This document shows positions 1 through 9,974 of a DNA stretch of 34,658 nt, piece by piece; positions within the stretch are counted from its first letter, which is position 1; the number at the start of each line of letters is the position of its first letter. This stretch comes from Chara braunii. Lineage: Eukaryota > Streptophyta > Charophyceae > Charales > Characeae. The notes below the pieces were generated by a model. It ran no database searches, was not told the DNA's origin, and saw only the letters and a list, made by a program, of their open reading frames with translations. The translations under genes and the position numbers were made by a program. The stretch is from the NCBI GenBank assembly GCA_003427395.1, contig BFEA01000444.1, positions 548,875-583,532 of the forward strand, read 5' to 3'.

Positions 1-299
1 ATTCCACGGCATCGCGCGGGAAAACCATATCGTCGGCTACAACAACAATGAAGAGCCAAAAAACAAACAGACCACCGATGTCGCGACTACAACAACAGTG
101 AAGCCGCGTCACTCCTTGTGCTCGACGGACTGGACAAGAAGTCTGTCGTCGACTACAACAACAAACACCTAAAAAGAACCCGTCCGCGACGGCAAACCCT
201 CCGAAGCAATCGCGCGCGTAAGCGGAGGACGCAAGCGCTGTCAATCGGCGATGGCGGAACATGACTTGAACGGGACAAACAGGCAGGCGGTAGGCAGGA
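1..299. other. Flank of the Harbinger-type element, no gene seen
   Basis: No coding region is recognised here. The motif CTACAACAACA occurs three times, at 38-48, 88-98 and 153-163, each preceded by a TCG-containing stretch. This could be a subterminal repeat downstream of the transposase or simple sequence. No terminal inverted repeat or target-site duplication could be identified. Confidence 0.4.
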
Positions 300-1653
300 T
301 CACATGTGTTTCATTCGCTCCGCCAGAGAATTGCGGAGCGCGTGAGCCTCGCACGTGGAAGTCAACACCGACACTGGCTGCGGGGGGCGATGAATCCCCA
401 GGTCCACTCGGCGCCTCACCCCATTCGCGTCGACCTCCCACAACAAATTCTCGTCGAACTCGATACCTGCATCAAGCAGGATGTTGTGGAGAATGCAGAC
501 TGCTGTGAACTGCTGTGGCAGACTGTCGAGGTTCGTCTTGTGCGTCCGCAGGCGCAGGATGAGCCTCCACATCCCCTTCAACCTCTCGAACGCCCTCTCC
601 ACGGTCCCTCTTGCGACCTTCTGCTTCATGTCGAACCTTTCCTCGCCCGGGTGCTGATTGATTCCTCCATATGGCACGACTACCCATTCAGAAGGAGGAT
701 ACCCGTTGTCGCCCAAGACGTACCCGTTCGTCCTCACCCCTCTCGGCAGTGTGACAGGCGGCCCACGAAACAGCAATCCCTCTTCCGCGCGCCTCGACAG
801 ACTTGACAGTTGGATCACCCTAATGTCGTGGCAGCTCCCCGGATATCCAACAAACACGTCAAGCACGCGCAGATCTAGGTCCACCACCACCTGCGCAATG
901 ACGAAGAAACGGTGCTTGCGGTCGAAGTAGTTCTCGCTCGGCGCATTCGCCGGTTTGTCCTCGTAGATGTGTGTGCAGTCAACTGCGCCATGGCAGGTGG
1001 GAAAGCCCTTGTCCAGAAACGCCCGTAGCACGACGTGTTTTTGCACCCCCGTCGACCACGATATCTTGTCCCCGTACACCCTCAACATAGCGGCTATCAC
1101 ATCGCGCACGGCTCAAACTCCGGAAGTCATGCCCATGCCGAAAGATGATGTGTTGTTCTCGTAAGACTCTCCTGTAGCCCACTTGTACAGCCCGTACGCG
1201 ACGATCTGCTCCAGCTGGATTGGCTCCCTGTAAAACGTCACCTGCCGCTGCACATGAGGCGCACAGGCTTCGCTGATCTCCATGAACACTCTCCTGGATA
1301 TGCAGAGCTTTTCCCGGAAGTAGTCGTCTGTCGCGTCATCACACACCCGCAAATCCTCCCAAGTCCCCACCAGCTCTCCGCCTCATCCACCAACGTGGCG
1401 TCGCCCGAGGAAGCAAACCGCACAGGATTGCAGCGCACAGCTGAACCACGGCCTCGGAAGTGGTGATGCAGTCCGGGGCGTCCAACACCCTCTGCACCAG
1501 AAGCCTCTGCAGCCGCCTTGAAAGCGCTGCCTTCATGCGCCCGGCCGCACTCTCTACTTCGAAACGACGGACGACGGCAACCGCAGCCGCCGCGACAGCT
1601 GTCTTCTCCGTCGTCGACAGCACAGCAAGGCCATCGCCATCGCAGCCCTCCAT
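300..1653 (-). pseudogene. PIF/Harbinger-type transposase (DDE_Tnp_4 / HARBI1-like), disrupted
   Basis: Would catalyse cut-and-paste transposition with an RNase H-fold DDE nuclease. The catalytic core lies in 300-1112: GAVDCTHI carries the first Asp, VLGDNGYPPSEW the second, and VERAFERLKGMWR the Glu, followed by the LHNILLDAG block common in this family. The N-terminal helical part runs from ATG 1653-1651 (MEGCDGDGLAVL) to about 1370 and includes WEDLRVCDD and FREKLCISRRVF. Two lesions separate the parts. A run of four G (plus-strand CCCC, 1365-1368) has one base too many, shifting frame before TWEDLR. An in-frame TGA at 1115-1113 sits just before VRDVIAAM in the same frame and is probably a CGA Arg codon mutated. 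With the extra base discounted the span is 451 codons, within the family's normal size. Both lesions are minor, so the copy is probably young. Confidence 0.88.
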
Positions 1654-2192
1654 TACGCCCTTCCAACACGAAAAACAACGTCCACCGCCACCCACTTGCG
1701 TGTACCTCTTCCACCACGATTGAAGACGCCTGCAACCAGGTCAGGAAGACAGCCCGGCCCAATGATGTTCCGCCCGGATTGGAGCGTCCGCCCACCATAG
1801 CTGAAGAACGGAACCGCCACCCGCCTCCACGTGGTGAACGCAACTGTCGATCGGACGTCTTCGTTTTGCCACGTCGACCACACTTAAGACAGTGGCGGTG
1901 CGGCGCCGCTGAAATACGCAACGTGATGGCAACCGAAACCCTGCGAGGCGTGGACTGCCCCCTGGCCGACCCGCCTCTACGCCGCCGCCACGTCGCTCCG
2001 CAAGAAGAAAATTCGAATTTTGAATTTTGAAAGGGGTTGTTCCCGCCTTGGCAATTTCCTTTTCCAGGGCCCGTGACGTTTTCCCGTCGTCCGCCTTTTG
2101 GACCACCATGCCTGCTACACAAACATCCAGAATCGGAGGCCGGACATGCCTCTCGCGGCTGTGTATAATCTCATGAAACTAGCCGCGGGAGG
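1654..2192. other. Upstream region of the transposase, no gene assigned
   Basis: Several overlapping open frames exist on both strands, but none has a recognisable domain; the GC-rich composition alone can keep them open. It is the promoter side of the minus-strand transposase. A perfect 14-bp palindrome (AAAATTCGAATTTT) lies at 2008-2021. A Myb-like second Harbinger ORF was looked for and not seen. Confidence 0.35.
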
Positions 2193-2216
2193 GCCCCGAG
2201 GATTCGTCCTCGGGGC
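2193..2216. repeat. Perfect 10-bp hairpin with TTCG loop
   Basis: GCCCCGAGGA (2193-2202) pairs perfectly with TCCTCGGGGC (2207-2216) around a TTCG tetraloop (2203-2206). It shares its core CCGAGGA/TCCTCGG with the second hairpin at 2264-2285. An extra CCGAGGA at 2223-2229 could also pair with TCCTCGG at 2207-2213, giving an alternative fold. Confidence 0.8.
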
Positions 2217-2263
2217 GATTCTCCGAGGACAGGTGGAACGACACCTCCAAAAATAAAAAAAAA

Positions 2264-2285
2264 CTCCGAGGATTCGTCCTCGGAG
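2264..2285. repeat. Perfect 9-bp hairpin with TTCG loop, second copy
   Basis: CTCCGAGGA (2264-2272) pairs with TCCTCGGAG (2277-2285) around TTCG (2273-2276). The arm bases outside the shared CCGAGGA core differ from those of the first hairpin, yet pairing is kept, which looks like compensatory change. A fourth CCGAGGA lies at 2287-2293. Confidence 0.8.
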
Positions 2286-2418
2286 CCCGAGGATGCGCTG
2301 AGGAGTGTCGAACGACGCCCTTTGCATTCGTGTAAATGATCAAAAGCATTGTTTATGCGTTTTTAAATGAGAAAAGAACGCCACACACGGATTTACTCGA
2401 TGCTAGTGGGTCCTGGTT

Positions 2419-2572
2419 CCAGGGCACTTTGATTTGTTTTAAAATAAAAAAAAGCCTGGATAGGGGGTTGTTACCTTGAGTGGTCCCCGCTGTAGAAAAC
2501 CCTGGATAAAATCTCTCTTTTTTTTCTTTTTTCTTTTTTGGGATAGATAAAATCCATCTCATGAAGCTGATT
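2419..2572. repeat. Dispersed 154-bp repeat, copy A
   Basis: Begins CCAGGGCACTTTGATTTG and includes GAGTGGTCCCCGCTGTAGAAAA, a T-rich tract and ATCCATCTCATGAAGC. The same blocks in the same order occur at 10089-10242. It is AT-rich and non-coding. Copy B is followed by an inverted-repeat arm that is missing here, so this copy may be the truncated end of a MITE. Confidence 0.75.
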
Positions 2573-2632
2573 TTTTTTTAATTATAATGGAAGCCCTTTG
2601 GGCCCCTTTGCATTGAAAAAAAAAAATATAAT

Positions 2633-2674
<42 letters not shown>
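2633..2674. repeat. (TAA)n microsatellite, probably a LINE tail
   Basis: About 14 TAA units. Read on the minus strand this is (TTA/ATT)n placed directly after a LINE 3' end (2675-2775), so it is best explained as the element's 3' tail rather than an independent microsatellite. Confidence 0.8.
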
Positions 2675-2775
2675 CTTTCATTACCAAAATCAAATGTTCG
2701 AGGCCGGGGGCCTCACAATTCAACCCGGAGTTATCCCGGCAGCATCAACCGGTTTAGCTTAACAATTCCCCAATT
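2675..2775 (-). mobile_element. 3'-end remnant of a LINE related to LINE-1
   Basis: The minus strand carries TTGATGCTGCC, then CCGGGTTGAATTGTGAGG, CCCCGGCCTCGA and TAATGA, in the same order as the last 90 bases of LINE-1 (about 9842-9930). The upstream TAAGCTAA-CGG block also matches. It is therefore a separate, heavily 5'-truncated insertion in the opposite orientation to LINE-1. Its right limit is not resolved because the putative LINE-1 5' UTR begins close by. Confidence 0.75.
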
Positions 2776-2851
2776 TTCCTCACATTACTTTAAACAATTC
2801 CTACATAAAGAGAACTATCGCCTTCAAATTACTCGCAACGAAAAACTGAAA

Positions 2852-3075
2852 CTGAGTAGAAACTCAGCACGGAAAAAACAACAACGGTTGCTGGGGGTTC
2901 AGCCGGTGACGGCGCTACGGCTGGCGATCTGCGCTCGGTCCATGCGCCGCTTGCCGTTTCAGGTTCTCTGGCCGGCAAGCCCGTTTGGCGGCGAACGTTC
3001 TCACCACGAAAACATTTTCGCAGGTGATATCTCTTTCCCTTCGTCTTGACGAAGGGCTATGGTGTATTTCCATAG
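2852..3075 (+). promoter_or_regulatory. Hairpin cluster in the presumed LINE-1 5' UTR
   Basis: Four perfect inverted repeats: CTGAGT/ACTCAG (2852-2857 with 2862-2867), CGAAAA/TTTTCG (3007-3012 with 3015-3020), CCCTTCGTC/GACGAAGGG (3037-3045 with 3048-3056), and immediately after it CTATGG/CCATAG (3057-3062 with 3070-3075). They lie about 100-320 bases before the ORF1 ATG. A role in translation or RNA packaging is only a possibility. Confidence 0.55.
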
Positions 3076-3174
3076 TGATGGTATCAGCAGGCAGTTTTGG
3101 TCTTTGGCGATCCTCCCTAGGCCTCTAGTAAGAATTAGCAGTGTAGTTTATCTCTCCTTAAGTTGAGTGACAGT

Positions 3175-5292
3175 ATGAAACCGGAAGGGACCCCTCATCA
3201 AGTGCAGGATGCGAGGGCTCAAGTTCCGGGAAACCACCAACTGAAAGATGATAGAGTGAAGGAGTTGATACGCGCATGTTATGAGGAAGGAATCCTTCCT
3301 ACTAACATCAACTCAGGGGAAATTACGGTGGAAGGTCGAGAAGCCAAGTTTGTTTTAAACTCGGCGGTGGATGAGATTAAAGTGAAATGGTTGAAGTCGA
3401 GAACAGTGACAGTCATCTTTCGGGAGGGTGCTCGCTTTCTTCCAAAGAAGGTGAAAGAGGATCTGATTAGGGCGTATGAGGACGTTTGGATTAAGGACGA
3501 GACCTTCGGTCAGGAGTTCAGGCGAGGAAGAATTAAAGTTGAGAGTCCAAACGTTGTTTCTTATATTCCTGATCACGGATTGGATGCTGGCCAAACGGTC
3601 GGACTTCATTGACCTCGCTAACACAACTTATCGAACGGAGTTTAAGCCATGGATGACGCGTGCTGAAGTGCGGGACAGGCGAAGGACAGTGGACGAGAAT
3701 ACCTTTTGGGTGGTGGCGGTGGGTATTCCGTTGGATGAGATGGCGTTTATTTATATGCATATTGAAAGAGCCATTGGTAAAATCATTAAACACCATCAGC
3801 CAGAGTCTGACGAGACCGATCCAAAATTAGTCAACTTGCGGTTTGACCTGGATCCAACGGCTAAGGCTAATATAAAGGATAAAATTTGGGTCCAAACCCA
3901 TCAAGGTGATCTTTTGGAAGTTCGGGTGGCGTCAGCAGATTCGGAGTGGTGTAGAATGTGTCGTACTTTTTTCCATGTGGAGGAGAACTGTAGATGGCCT
4001 GATCGGCGAAATCGAGGAGATGCGGCTTCAAGACCTCAAGCCTCGTCCGCTCCTGGTACGGGGGTTTCTCTGCGCCCTCAGCAGCAGGACCCTCTCAGGG
4101 TTCCAAGCGCATCGGCCGCTCCAGCTGCACAGTCGACTCCCTCTCAGCAGGCTGCGTCGTCTTCAGCTCCTGCCTCAAACATGCAAGCAGCTGTTCAGCC
4201 AGCCCCTCCACCAGGTGCCACGTCTCAGTTCAACCCCGTTTTCTCACCATGCGCTGGTCAATTTCCGCAAGGCGTGATGCCTCCTGCATCTGGTCAGGCT
4301 AATCTGTGGGCGTCATTCCTCCAAAACCTATCGATGCATCCGTACACTTGGCCACAAACCTCTTTGGACCCATTGTTGAATGCTAGTCCATCTTTTGTCA
4401 ATCTCTATGCTTATGGTCCATGGGCTCAAGCCCCAGGAGGAGTCAGCGGCCAAGGTGCTCCCAATCTGACAAGTGGCCAAGGTTTCAATTATTCAGGAAT
4501 GACTCAACCGAGGGCGAATGCTCCGGGCCTCAGTGGCTCTCGTTTACAAGGGGAATCCCCTAGTAAACAGCGCCGTATGAGCGATGGTGGTATCGATATT
4601 CAAGTGGACAGGCTTCGATCGGAACACTCGAAAGCTTCTAGTGAAGAGTCTTACCACTCGACGGGCTCAGGCGGTCCACGTGGTAACTCGTGCTCTTCAG
4701 GTAAACGTAAATCTAACCGCTCCTGAATGGAGTCCCTGTCCAAAGGTCATTCAGGGTTGGAAACGAAGTTGATTCCTATAATATGTGTGTATGCTAGGAC
4801 CGCTTTCTGGGTAGTTGCTTGGTTGGGTTCGGAGGGTTCTCCTTGTCTGTTTAGTACGTCCTGCCCAGATTCTCCAATGCCGCATGCTCACTGTTTCACA
4901 ACAAGTTTGCTTTGCGCATTATTGTTAAGGTTTCTATGCCCCGATTTTTGGTTGAGGTCGCAGGGAAACGTGCGAAGTTCTTCGCTCCTCTGTTCGATGA
5001 GCGGTTTCCAACTGGCCAATTAGAACAATTGGAAGCTGAAGGACTCCGGCTCATTCCTTTTGCCTGGTTTTTGGAGGCAAGGAAACCGGAGTTCCGCCGA
5101 ATCCAGGTTTCATCAGCCCTTTCAGCGGAGTTCTTGTACGAGTTGAATTCAAAGTTATTAAGGGAGAAGAAACTGGATTCAGCGTTCATCAAGCAGGCTC
5201 TTACAGATCCCTGGCCGGGGATTCAAGTCCCGGTACACCAAGTCTCCCAGATCCAACAGCAAGGGACGGTGATGGTAGATGGGCAAACTTAA
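3175..5292 (+). pseudogene. LINE-1 ORF1: CCHC zinc-knuckle RNA-binding protein, disrupted
   Basis: The start chosen is ATG 3175. The N-terminal region resembles DUF4283-type plant LINE and gag-like proteins: KWLKSRTVTVIF, then after a frameshift near 3565-3590, EFKPWMTRAEVRDRRRT, TFWVVAVGIPLDEM and LVNLRFDLDP. A zinc knuckle of form CX2CX4HX4C lies at 3950-3991. A Pro/Gln/Ser-rich linker follows, to an in-frame TGA at 4724-4726. Downstream, in another frame (about 4855-5292), a C-terminal domain (RLIPFAWFLEARKPEFRRIQ, ending DPWPG) matches the C-terminal domain of LINE-2 ORF1, so the original protein was about 700 residues, not the 400 suggested by the longest open frame. Its stop overlaps the ORF2 start by 14 bases. 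Role inferred from family: binding element RNA. Confidence 0.8.
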
Positions 5293-6253
5293 TACTGCAA
5301 CGTGGAATATGCGGGGTTTGGGAGATACGGCGGGAAGGAACAAGCGAGGTAGATTGAAAAGTTGGATTCATGATAAGGAACTTGATATCGCCTGTGTACA
5401 GAAGACTAAATTATCAGAGGAAAAGATCGGGGAACTTGGGAACTGGTGGGACGGGCCCCAAATTTGGTCCCCTGCCATAGGGTCTAGAGGAGGAGTTGCA
5501 ATCCTTTTACATAGATCTTCCAACTTTGAGATTATCGATTTTTATGCCGATCTCTAGGGTAGATGGGCATGGGTGAAGGTCTGTGTTGAGGATCAGGAAT
5601 GGGTGGTTGCTACAGTGTATGCACCGGTTGATTGCTCTGCTCGTAAAAGCTTCTTTTATGATCTGCCCTCCTTGATCCCGAGCTGTAGTAATTTGGTAAT
5701 TGTTGGGGATTGGAATACATCCCTTGACAATCAAGAAGGGTTGAGAGGTCACGTTGATGCAAAGGTGTTGTTGGAAACAATTTGTGATATGGATCTGGTT
5801 GAGCTCTTTCGCTTAACGCATCCGGATTCTCCTGGATGCACATGGTTCTCGAATGCGCGTGAGGATATCGGGGTTATACACAGAAGATTAAGCTTCTTCT
5901 TGATTTCTCCCGAAACTTGGAATGGTACAGTTAGAGTCAAGGAGTCTTTTCACCCGATGTCGGATCACAAGCCGGTGATGGCCACGTTCAACTCGAAGAA
6001 GTTAAATAGAGGTCGAGGCTATTTTAGAGTGAACACTCATATTTTAGAGGAACCTGAAATAGTGGAATGGATGGTACGTTTTTGGAAAGAGTGGGAGGGG
6101 AATGCAGATTCTTTTTCGTCCAACCCGCATCCTATCCAAGCACCTCGGCGTTTCCTCTTGGATTTTGGCAGCCGGTCGAAAAAAGCGGGAGGAAGCCTTG
6201 ATCAGAAAAATCCAATATGTCGAGTACCGGATGAACTCCCACCCGATTTCTAA
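5279..6253 (+). pseudogene. LINE-1 ORF2, part 1: APE-type endonuclease domain
   Basis: Begins at ATG 5279, inside the ORF1 tail and in the +1 frame relative to it. Endonuclease motifs appear in order: TATWNMRGL (metal-binding Asn), VQKTKL, VYAPVD, VGDWNTSLD and SDHKPV. This enzyme normally nicks target DNA to prime reverse transcription. The QET motif reads QKT: the catalytic Glu is Lys (codon AAG at 5402-5404, one transition from GAG). An in-frame TAG at 5555-5557 sits between YADL and GRWAWVKV, probably a former CAG. After about 6150 the coding frame moves to that of the reverse transcriptase, and the remaining residues to the stop at 6253 are out of frame. Confidence 0.85.
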
Positions 6254-7985
6254 CTTGGTGTGGGGCCCTATCAGAACCAGCCTTATGGCTGAATGGGATG
6301 CTCTTCAAGTAGCTAAGTCAGACGTGTGGGCAGAACGGCTTAAAGTACGAGGTATAGTGGTGTATGACAGGATGATGAGAGAATCATTTCAACGTCTCTC
6401 GCCTAAAAGACTCTCGCTGCCAATGAGTGTATTAACCCACCCCTTCGACCGTTCTCTTCCACAAGCACGGGATCAAGTCCAACTGTGTGAATATGCCTCG
6501 ATCTATTATCAAGATATCCTCACTACGCGACATCCCGGGGAGGTCATTACCACGGACTTATCAGAAGGGTTTTCTCATTGGGAAGCGTACACTGTTAGAC
6601 TTCCCCTACATGGTAGATTAGACCTAGATCGCCCTGTTACTTCAGAGGAAGCCCTCTCAGCCCTTCACTCCATGGCTAAAGGAAAGGCTCCGCGGGACGA
6701 TGGACTCCCGGTTGAGCTTTATTTAGTAATTTGGGAATCGGTGAAGGACGCCCTAGTGGAGATTTATAACAATGTATTAACAGGTGGTCAATTATCGAAA
6801 GGGGTGCAAAACGGTATCATTTCCCTTCTGTATAAAAAGGGCGATAAGTTGGAGATCCAGAATTGGCGCCCGATCTCTGTTTTAAATGTTTCATACAAAC
6901 TTTTGGCGAAGTTTCTCGCCCGACGGTTGGGAAGATACGTACCTGACTTGGTGGGTTCTGATCAAGCAGCCTTCGTACAAAACCGCTCAATCTTTGACAA
7001 TATTGTCACTGCAATCGAAGCTCTGGAGCTGGTTCAATCTAAAGCCTTGGATATTTCAATCTTCATGTTAGATCTAGAAAAAGCATACGACAGGGTTAAT
7101 TGGACGTATGTCTTAACAACCCTGCGTCACCTGGGCTTTGGGGACAACCTGCAGAAGTGGGTAGTAGCGTTGTACTCCCTTTCAACCGCTACTGTAATGG
7201 TGAACGGTAATATTTCACAGTCGTTTGACCTCTCTCGTTCTCTCCGCCAGGGCTGTCCGCTGGCCCCGTTGTTGTTTGTTCTCCAAATGGAGAACCTACT
7301 CTGTAATATTAGGGCTCAATCGGAGATAATCGGTCTGCAAGCTGGCTCCTCTTAATGCAGGGCCATGGCCTTGGCTGATGATTTATTTGCTGTATCAGCT
7401 AATTCCCCTCGTTCCCTGCATGCGCTGAAGGCTTGTCTAGATGAGTACTTTGATCTTTCTGAAGCCTTGGTAAATTGTTCTAAATTTGTTTTCTTCCTGC
7501 CTAGCCAGTTCACTCCAGCTTGTAATTGGGGCATGAAACGTATCCTGCCTGACGCTTCGGAAAGATTTCTTGGGGTCCAAGTCTCACTATTATCTTGTGC
7601 AGTTGATCAGGAGGGAATTTTGCTGCAGAAAGTGCTCCAAAGAGTTTCTCTTTGGGGAAAAGCCCCACATTTGTCTATCTATGGACGAGCCATGGTTGTT
7701 AACCGTGCTCTCTTGGCCCTGCTGTGGTATGTGGCGGCAGTAAGGCCATTGAGCAAACACCTTTGCTCTCTGATCAAACAAAGAGCGGCCAAATTTATTT
7801 GGAAACCGTTTGCCTCTGATCAGGAGGCCTTTATGTCCAAAGTTGCATGGGATCTACTTACTTTTGCTAAATCTGAGGGAGGGTTGGGCCTGTGTGACCC
7901 TCAACGTAAAAGTGCCTATGTTAGTTTGTTGGCTTATCAAAGCAATAAGCTCTCCGCAGACGTCCCATTGGATTGCTCTCGCTGA
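6150..7985 (+). pseudogene. LINE-1 ORF2, part 2: reverse transcriptase
   Basis: Continues ORF2 after a one-base frame change near 6150-6175 (AAGRKKREEALIRKIQ). RT blocks appear in order: ISLLYKKGDKLEIQNWRPIS, FVQNRSIFDNI, FMLDLEKAYDRVNW (motif A Asp), LRQGCPLAPLLF (motif B) and ALADDLFAV (motif C). The usual F/Y-A-D-D of LINE elements reads LADD; both Asp residues are kept. An in-frame TAA (7353-7355) lies between motifs B and C; the same frame resumes at once with CRAMALADD. The thumb region includes FLGVQVSLL and IYGRAMVVNRALLALLWY. The frame closes at TGA 7983-7985 by a second frameshift. Synthesises cDNA at the nicked target in active relatives. Confidence 0.88.
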
Positions 7986-9478
7986 GACGATCCTGTCACA
8001 TGAATGGAATCTGACCCGCCCTTCGGATGTGTGGACATGTTTCCTGTTGCCCTCATTTCAGAACAGGAATATTAAATCAGATTTCTGGAGGGCGGTAATG
8101 CATGCCTGGAAATCTTTAAAATCGGATTCTTGGCTTCATCCGGCTACAAAGGCGGACGTTTTGCTGCAGCCCATTTTTTAGAACCCCCACATTAGGAAAG
8201 CGGATGGTTTGTGGTTTGGGGCAGACTCAGGACGTAATAGTTTTGGGAGAAGTTGGATCGAACGAGGGGTTCTCAAAATCGCAGATCTATGGAACGAATT
8301 GGAGGGCAAGTGGCTCTCCCCTGCAGCTTTGCGAGAATTTTTGGGGGTTTGATGGTATGTGGAAGAGCGGTTTGCTGAGATTGTGGAGGCTATTCCTGCA
8401 GCATGGAAATTTCTACTAAGCCCTGAGGGCATTGACCCACCAGGAACCTGGTATATCTCAAAGAATCTGGAGCCGTCTCCCGTCTTCTGGAAATTTCAAA
8501 AAGTAGAGGAGGATGGCAAGAGGGAATTTCAGGGTTGGACAGGGGTCAATGAAGAAACCCCCTCCACCTTAATCGAGCTTGATCCCCGGACTCAACCTCC
8601 GCTGGGAGCTCAGCTATCCCAGGTTAGGGTCTGGGAATCTTGTGATGATGATGGAAATTGGACGTGTAGGGTCCATGCCCAAGGCAAGTCATTGGATCAG
8701 TTGATTTTGGATCCTAAGATATGTGGATGGAGAGGGAAAGGGCAAGGAGAAGAGGATATGTCATTAATATCTTACACTGTGGATTTCGGCTACAGTTCTC
8801 ACTCCAAATAGAACTCCTATTATAGTGGCAGTTGGGCGTTGGAAACAACTCTTGGAGATTCCACCTGATGTGATTGAACATCGTTTGTTACGTTGTTGGG
8901 AACAGTTGGCGGAAGCCGCTTGTCCAAGATTAGCTGTTAATATGTGGTTACTTTCTCTCTTGGCCACTCCTTCAGCTGTTAACTTGGCACAAAGGGGTAT
9001 GTGTGTGGATTTGAACTGTAAGAGATGTAATTGGGCATTTGAGTCTACCCCACATCTTTGGTATGATTGCCCAGCTTCGAAGCGTATCTGGGATTGGTGG
9101 GCGGAACAATGGCGGCAACTTGTGGGATTGGATTTTAACTAGGACAAAAAGTGGGCACTGCTGGGTGGTATTCCCGACTTGTTGGACACCAATAAAGGCA
9201 CAGGATAACTGGTACAGGCTGCAAGGTCAGTCTGCGCTGCAGTACTTTGAAAGGGTAGGAATCTGCAGGGGTTTGAAGGAAGGGAAATGACAAACAAAAA
9301 AGTGAAGCTAATGTCGCGATCTTCTCTACGGCGGCTGCTCCTGGTGGATTGGAAAAGGAGATCTGGAGCGCATTGGTCCATTTGGTTCGAAGTTACATGG
9401 GGTCTAGGGGGAAAGCTAGCTAGTTTTGAGAATGGGAAGTTGTCCTTGAACAGCTGGTTTTGGAGAGAGTGGGACTAG
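7986..9478 (+). pseudogene. LINE-1 ORF2, part 3: C-terminal region with zf-RVT-like zinc motif
   Basis: Continues ORF2 in two further frames. The first (about 7960-8811) reads WIALAETILSHEWNLTRPSD and is broken by TAG 8179-8181 and TGA 8350-8352. A frame change near 8780 leads to TPNRTPIIVAVGRWKQL and then the zinc-binding-in-RT motif at 9017-9070 (CKRCNWAF...HLWYDC). The far end (WKRRSGAHWSIWFEVTWGLG, GKLSLNSWF) ends at TAG 9476-9478 and matches the far C-terminus of LINE-2 ORF2, which supports its being true coding sequence. The segment 9143-9286 is the most decayed. Confidence 0.75.
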
Positions 9479-9931
9479 CTGTTCATGGGACCTGAACCTG
9501 TACACTCGGTTCTTGCATCCGCGGGAGGAAGGCGGAAGGGTGTGTTTGAGGAGGGAGTGTTGTCAAGTTGATTCCGGTCCAACTCGGTCCGGTACTGCCG
9601 TGTTAAGCAGTATACTTCTTAGGGGGTAGATTTTCTGGTAGACTTTTTTTTTTTTTTGGTTTGTGCGGTTTTTCGAGGCTTGTTGCTGGGTTACTTTTTT
9701 GTTTCTTTTTTACAGGGTTCGATTCTTCAAGGCAGGGGCCTAGGTCTGGCCAATTCTGTTCTTAGATATTTTTCGACCCTGTGTGGAATATTGAGGGATC
9801 AATGTTGGAGCAAGTGTTGCTCGCAGGCAATGCCTGTAAGCTAAGCTGGCTGATGCTGCCAGACATTCCGGGTTGAATTGTGAGGACCCCGGCCTCGAAG
9901 TTTTCCTTGGGAATATAATGAGATGATTTTG

Positions 9932-9971
<40 letters not shown>
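9479..9971 (+). other. LINE-1 3' UTR and poly(A) tail
   Basis: Non-coding, T-rich in the middle (T-run near 9643-9658). The final 90 bases include TGATGCTGCC, CCGGGTTGAATTGTGAGG and CCCCGGCCTCGA, shared with the remnant at 2675-2775, and end ATATAATGAGATGATTTTG followed by 40 A (9932-9971). Confidence 0.8.

Positions 9972-9974
<3 letters not shown>

Larger units (their letters stand above)
2852..9971 (+). mobile_element. LINE-1: L1-type non-LTR retrotransposon, near full length, decayed
   Basis: A plant-type L1 element in order: hairpin-rich 5' UTR, ORF1 (CCHC nucleic-acid binding protein), ORF2 (APE endonuclease, reverse transcriptase, zf-RVT-like C-terminus), 3' UTR and a 40-base poly(A) tail (9932-9971). 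The 5' boundary is inferred from the hairpin cluster and could lie tens of bases either way. Target-site duplications were not found by eye. Frameshifts in ORF1 and ORF2, several nonsense codons and a catalytic Glu-to-Lys change make it non-autonomous. Confidence 0.85.

Noticed and set aside
1238-2122. 294-residue minus-strand frame overlapping the transposase N-terminus
   Set aside because: It is in a different frame from the transposase N-terminal part that aligns with the family, and it is Gly/Arg/Ser-rich as expected of a shadow frame in GC-rich DNA.
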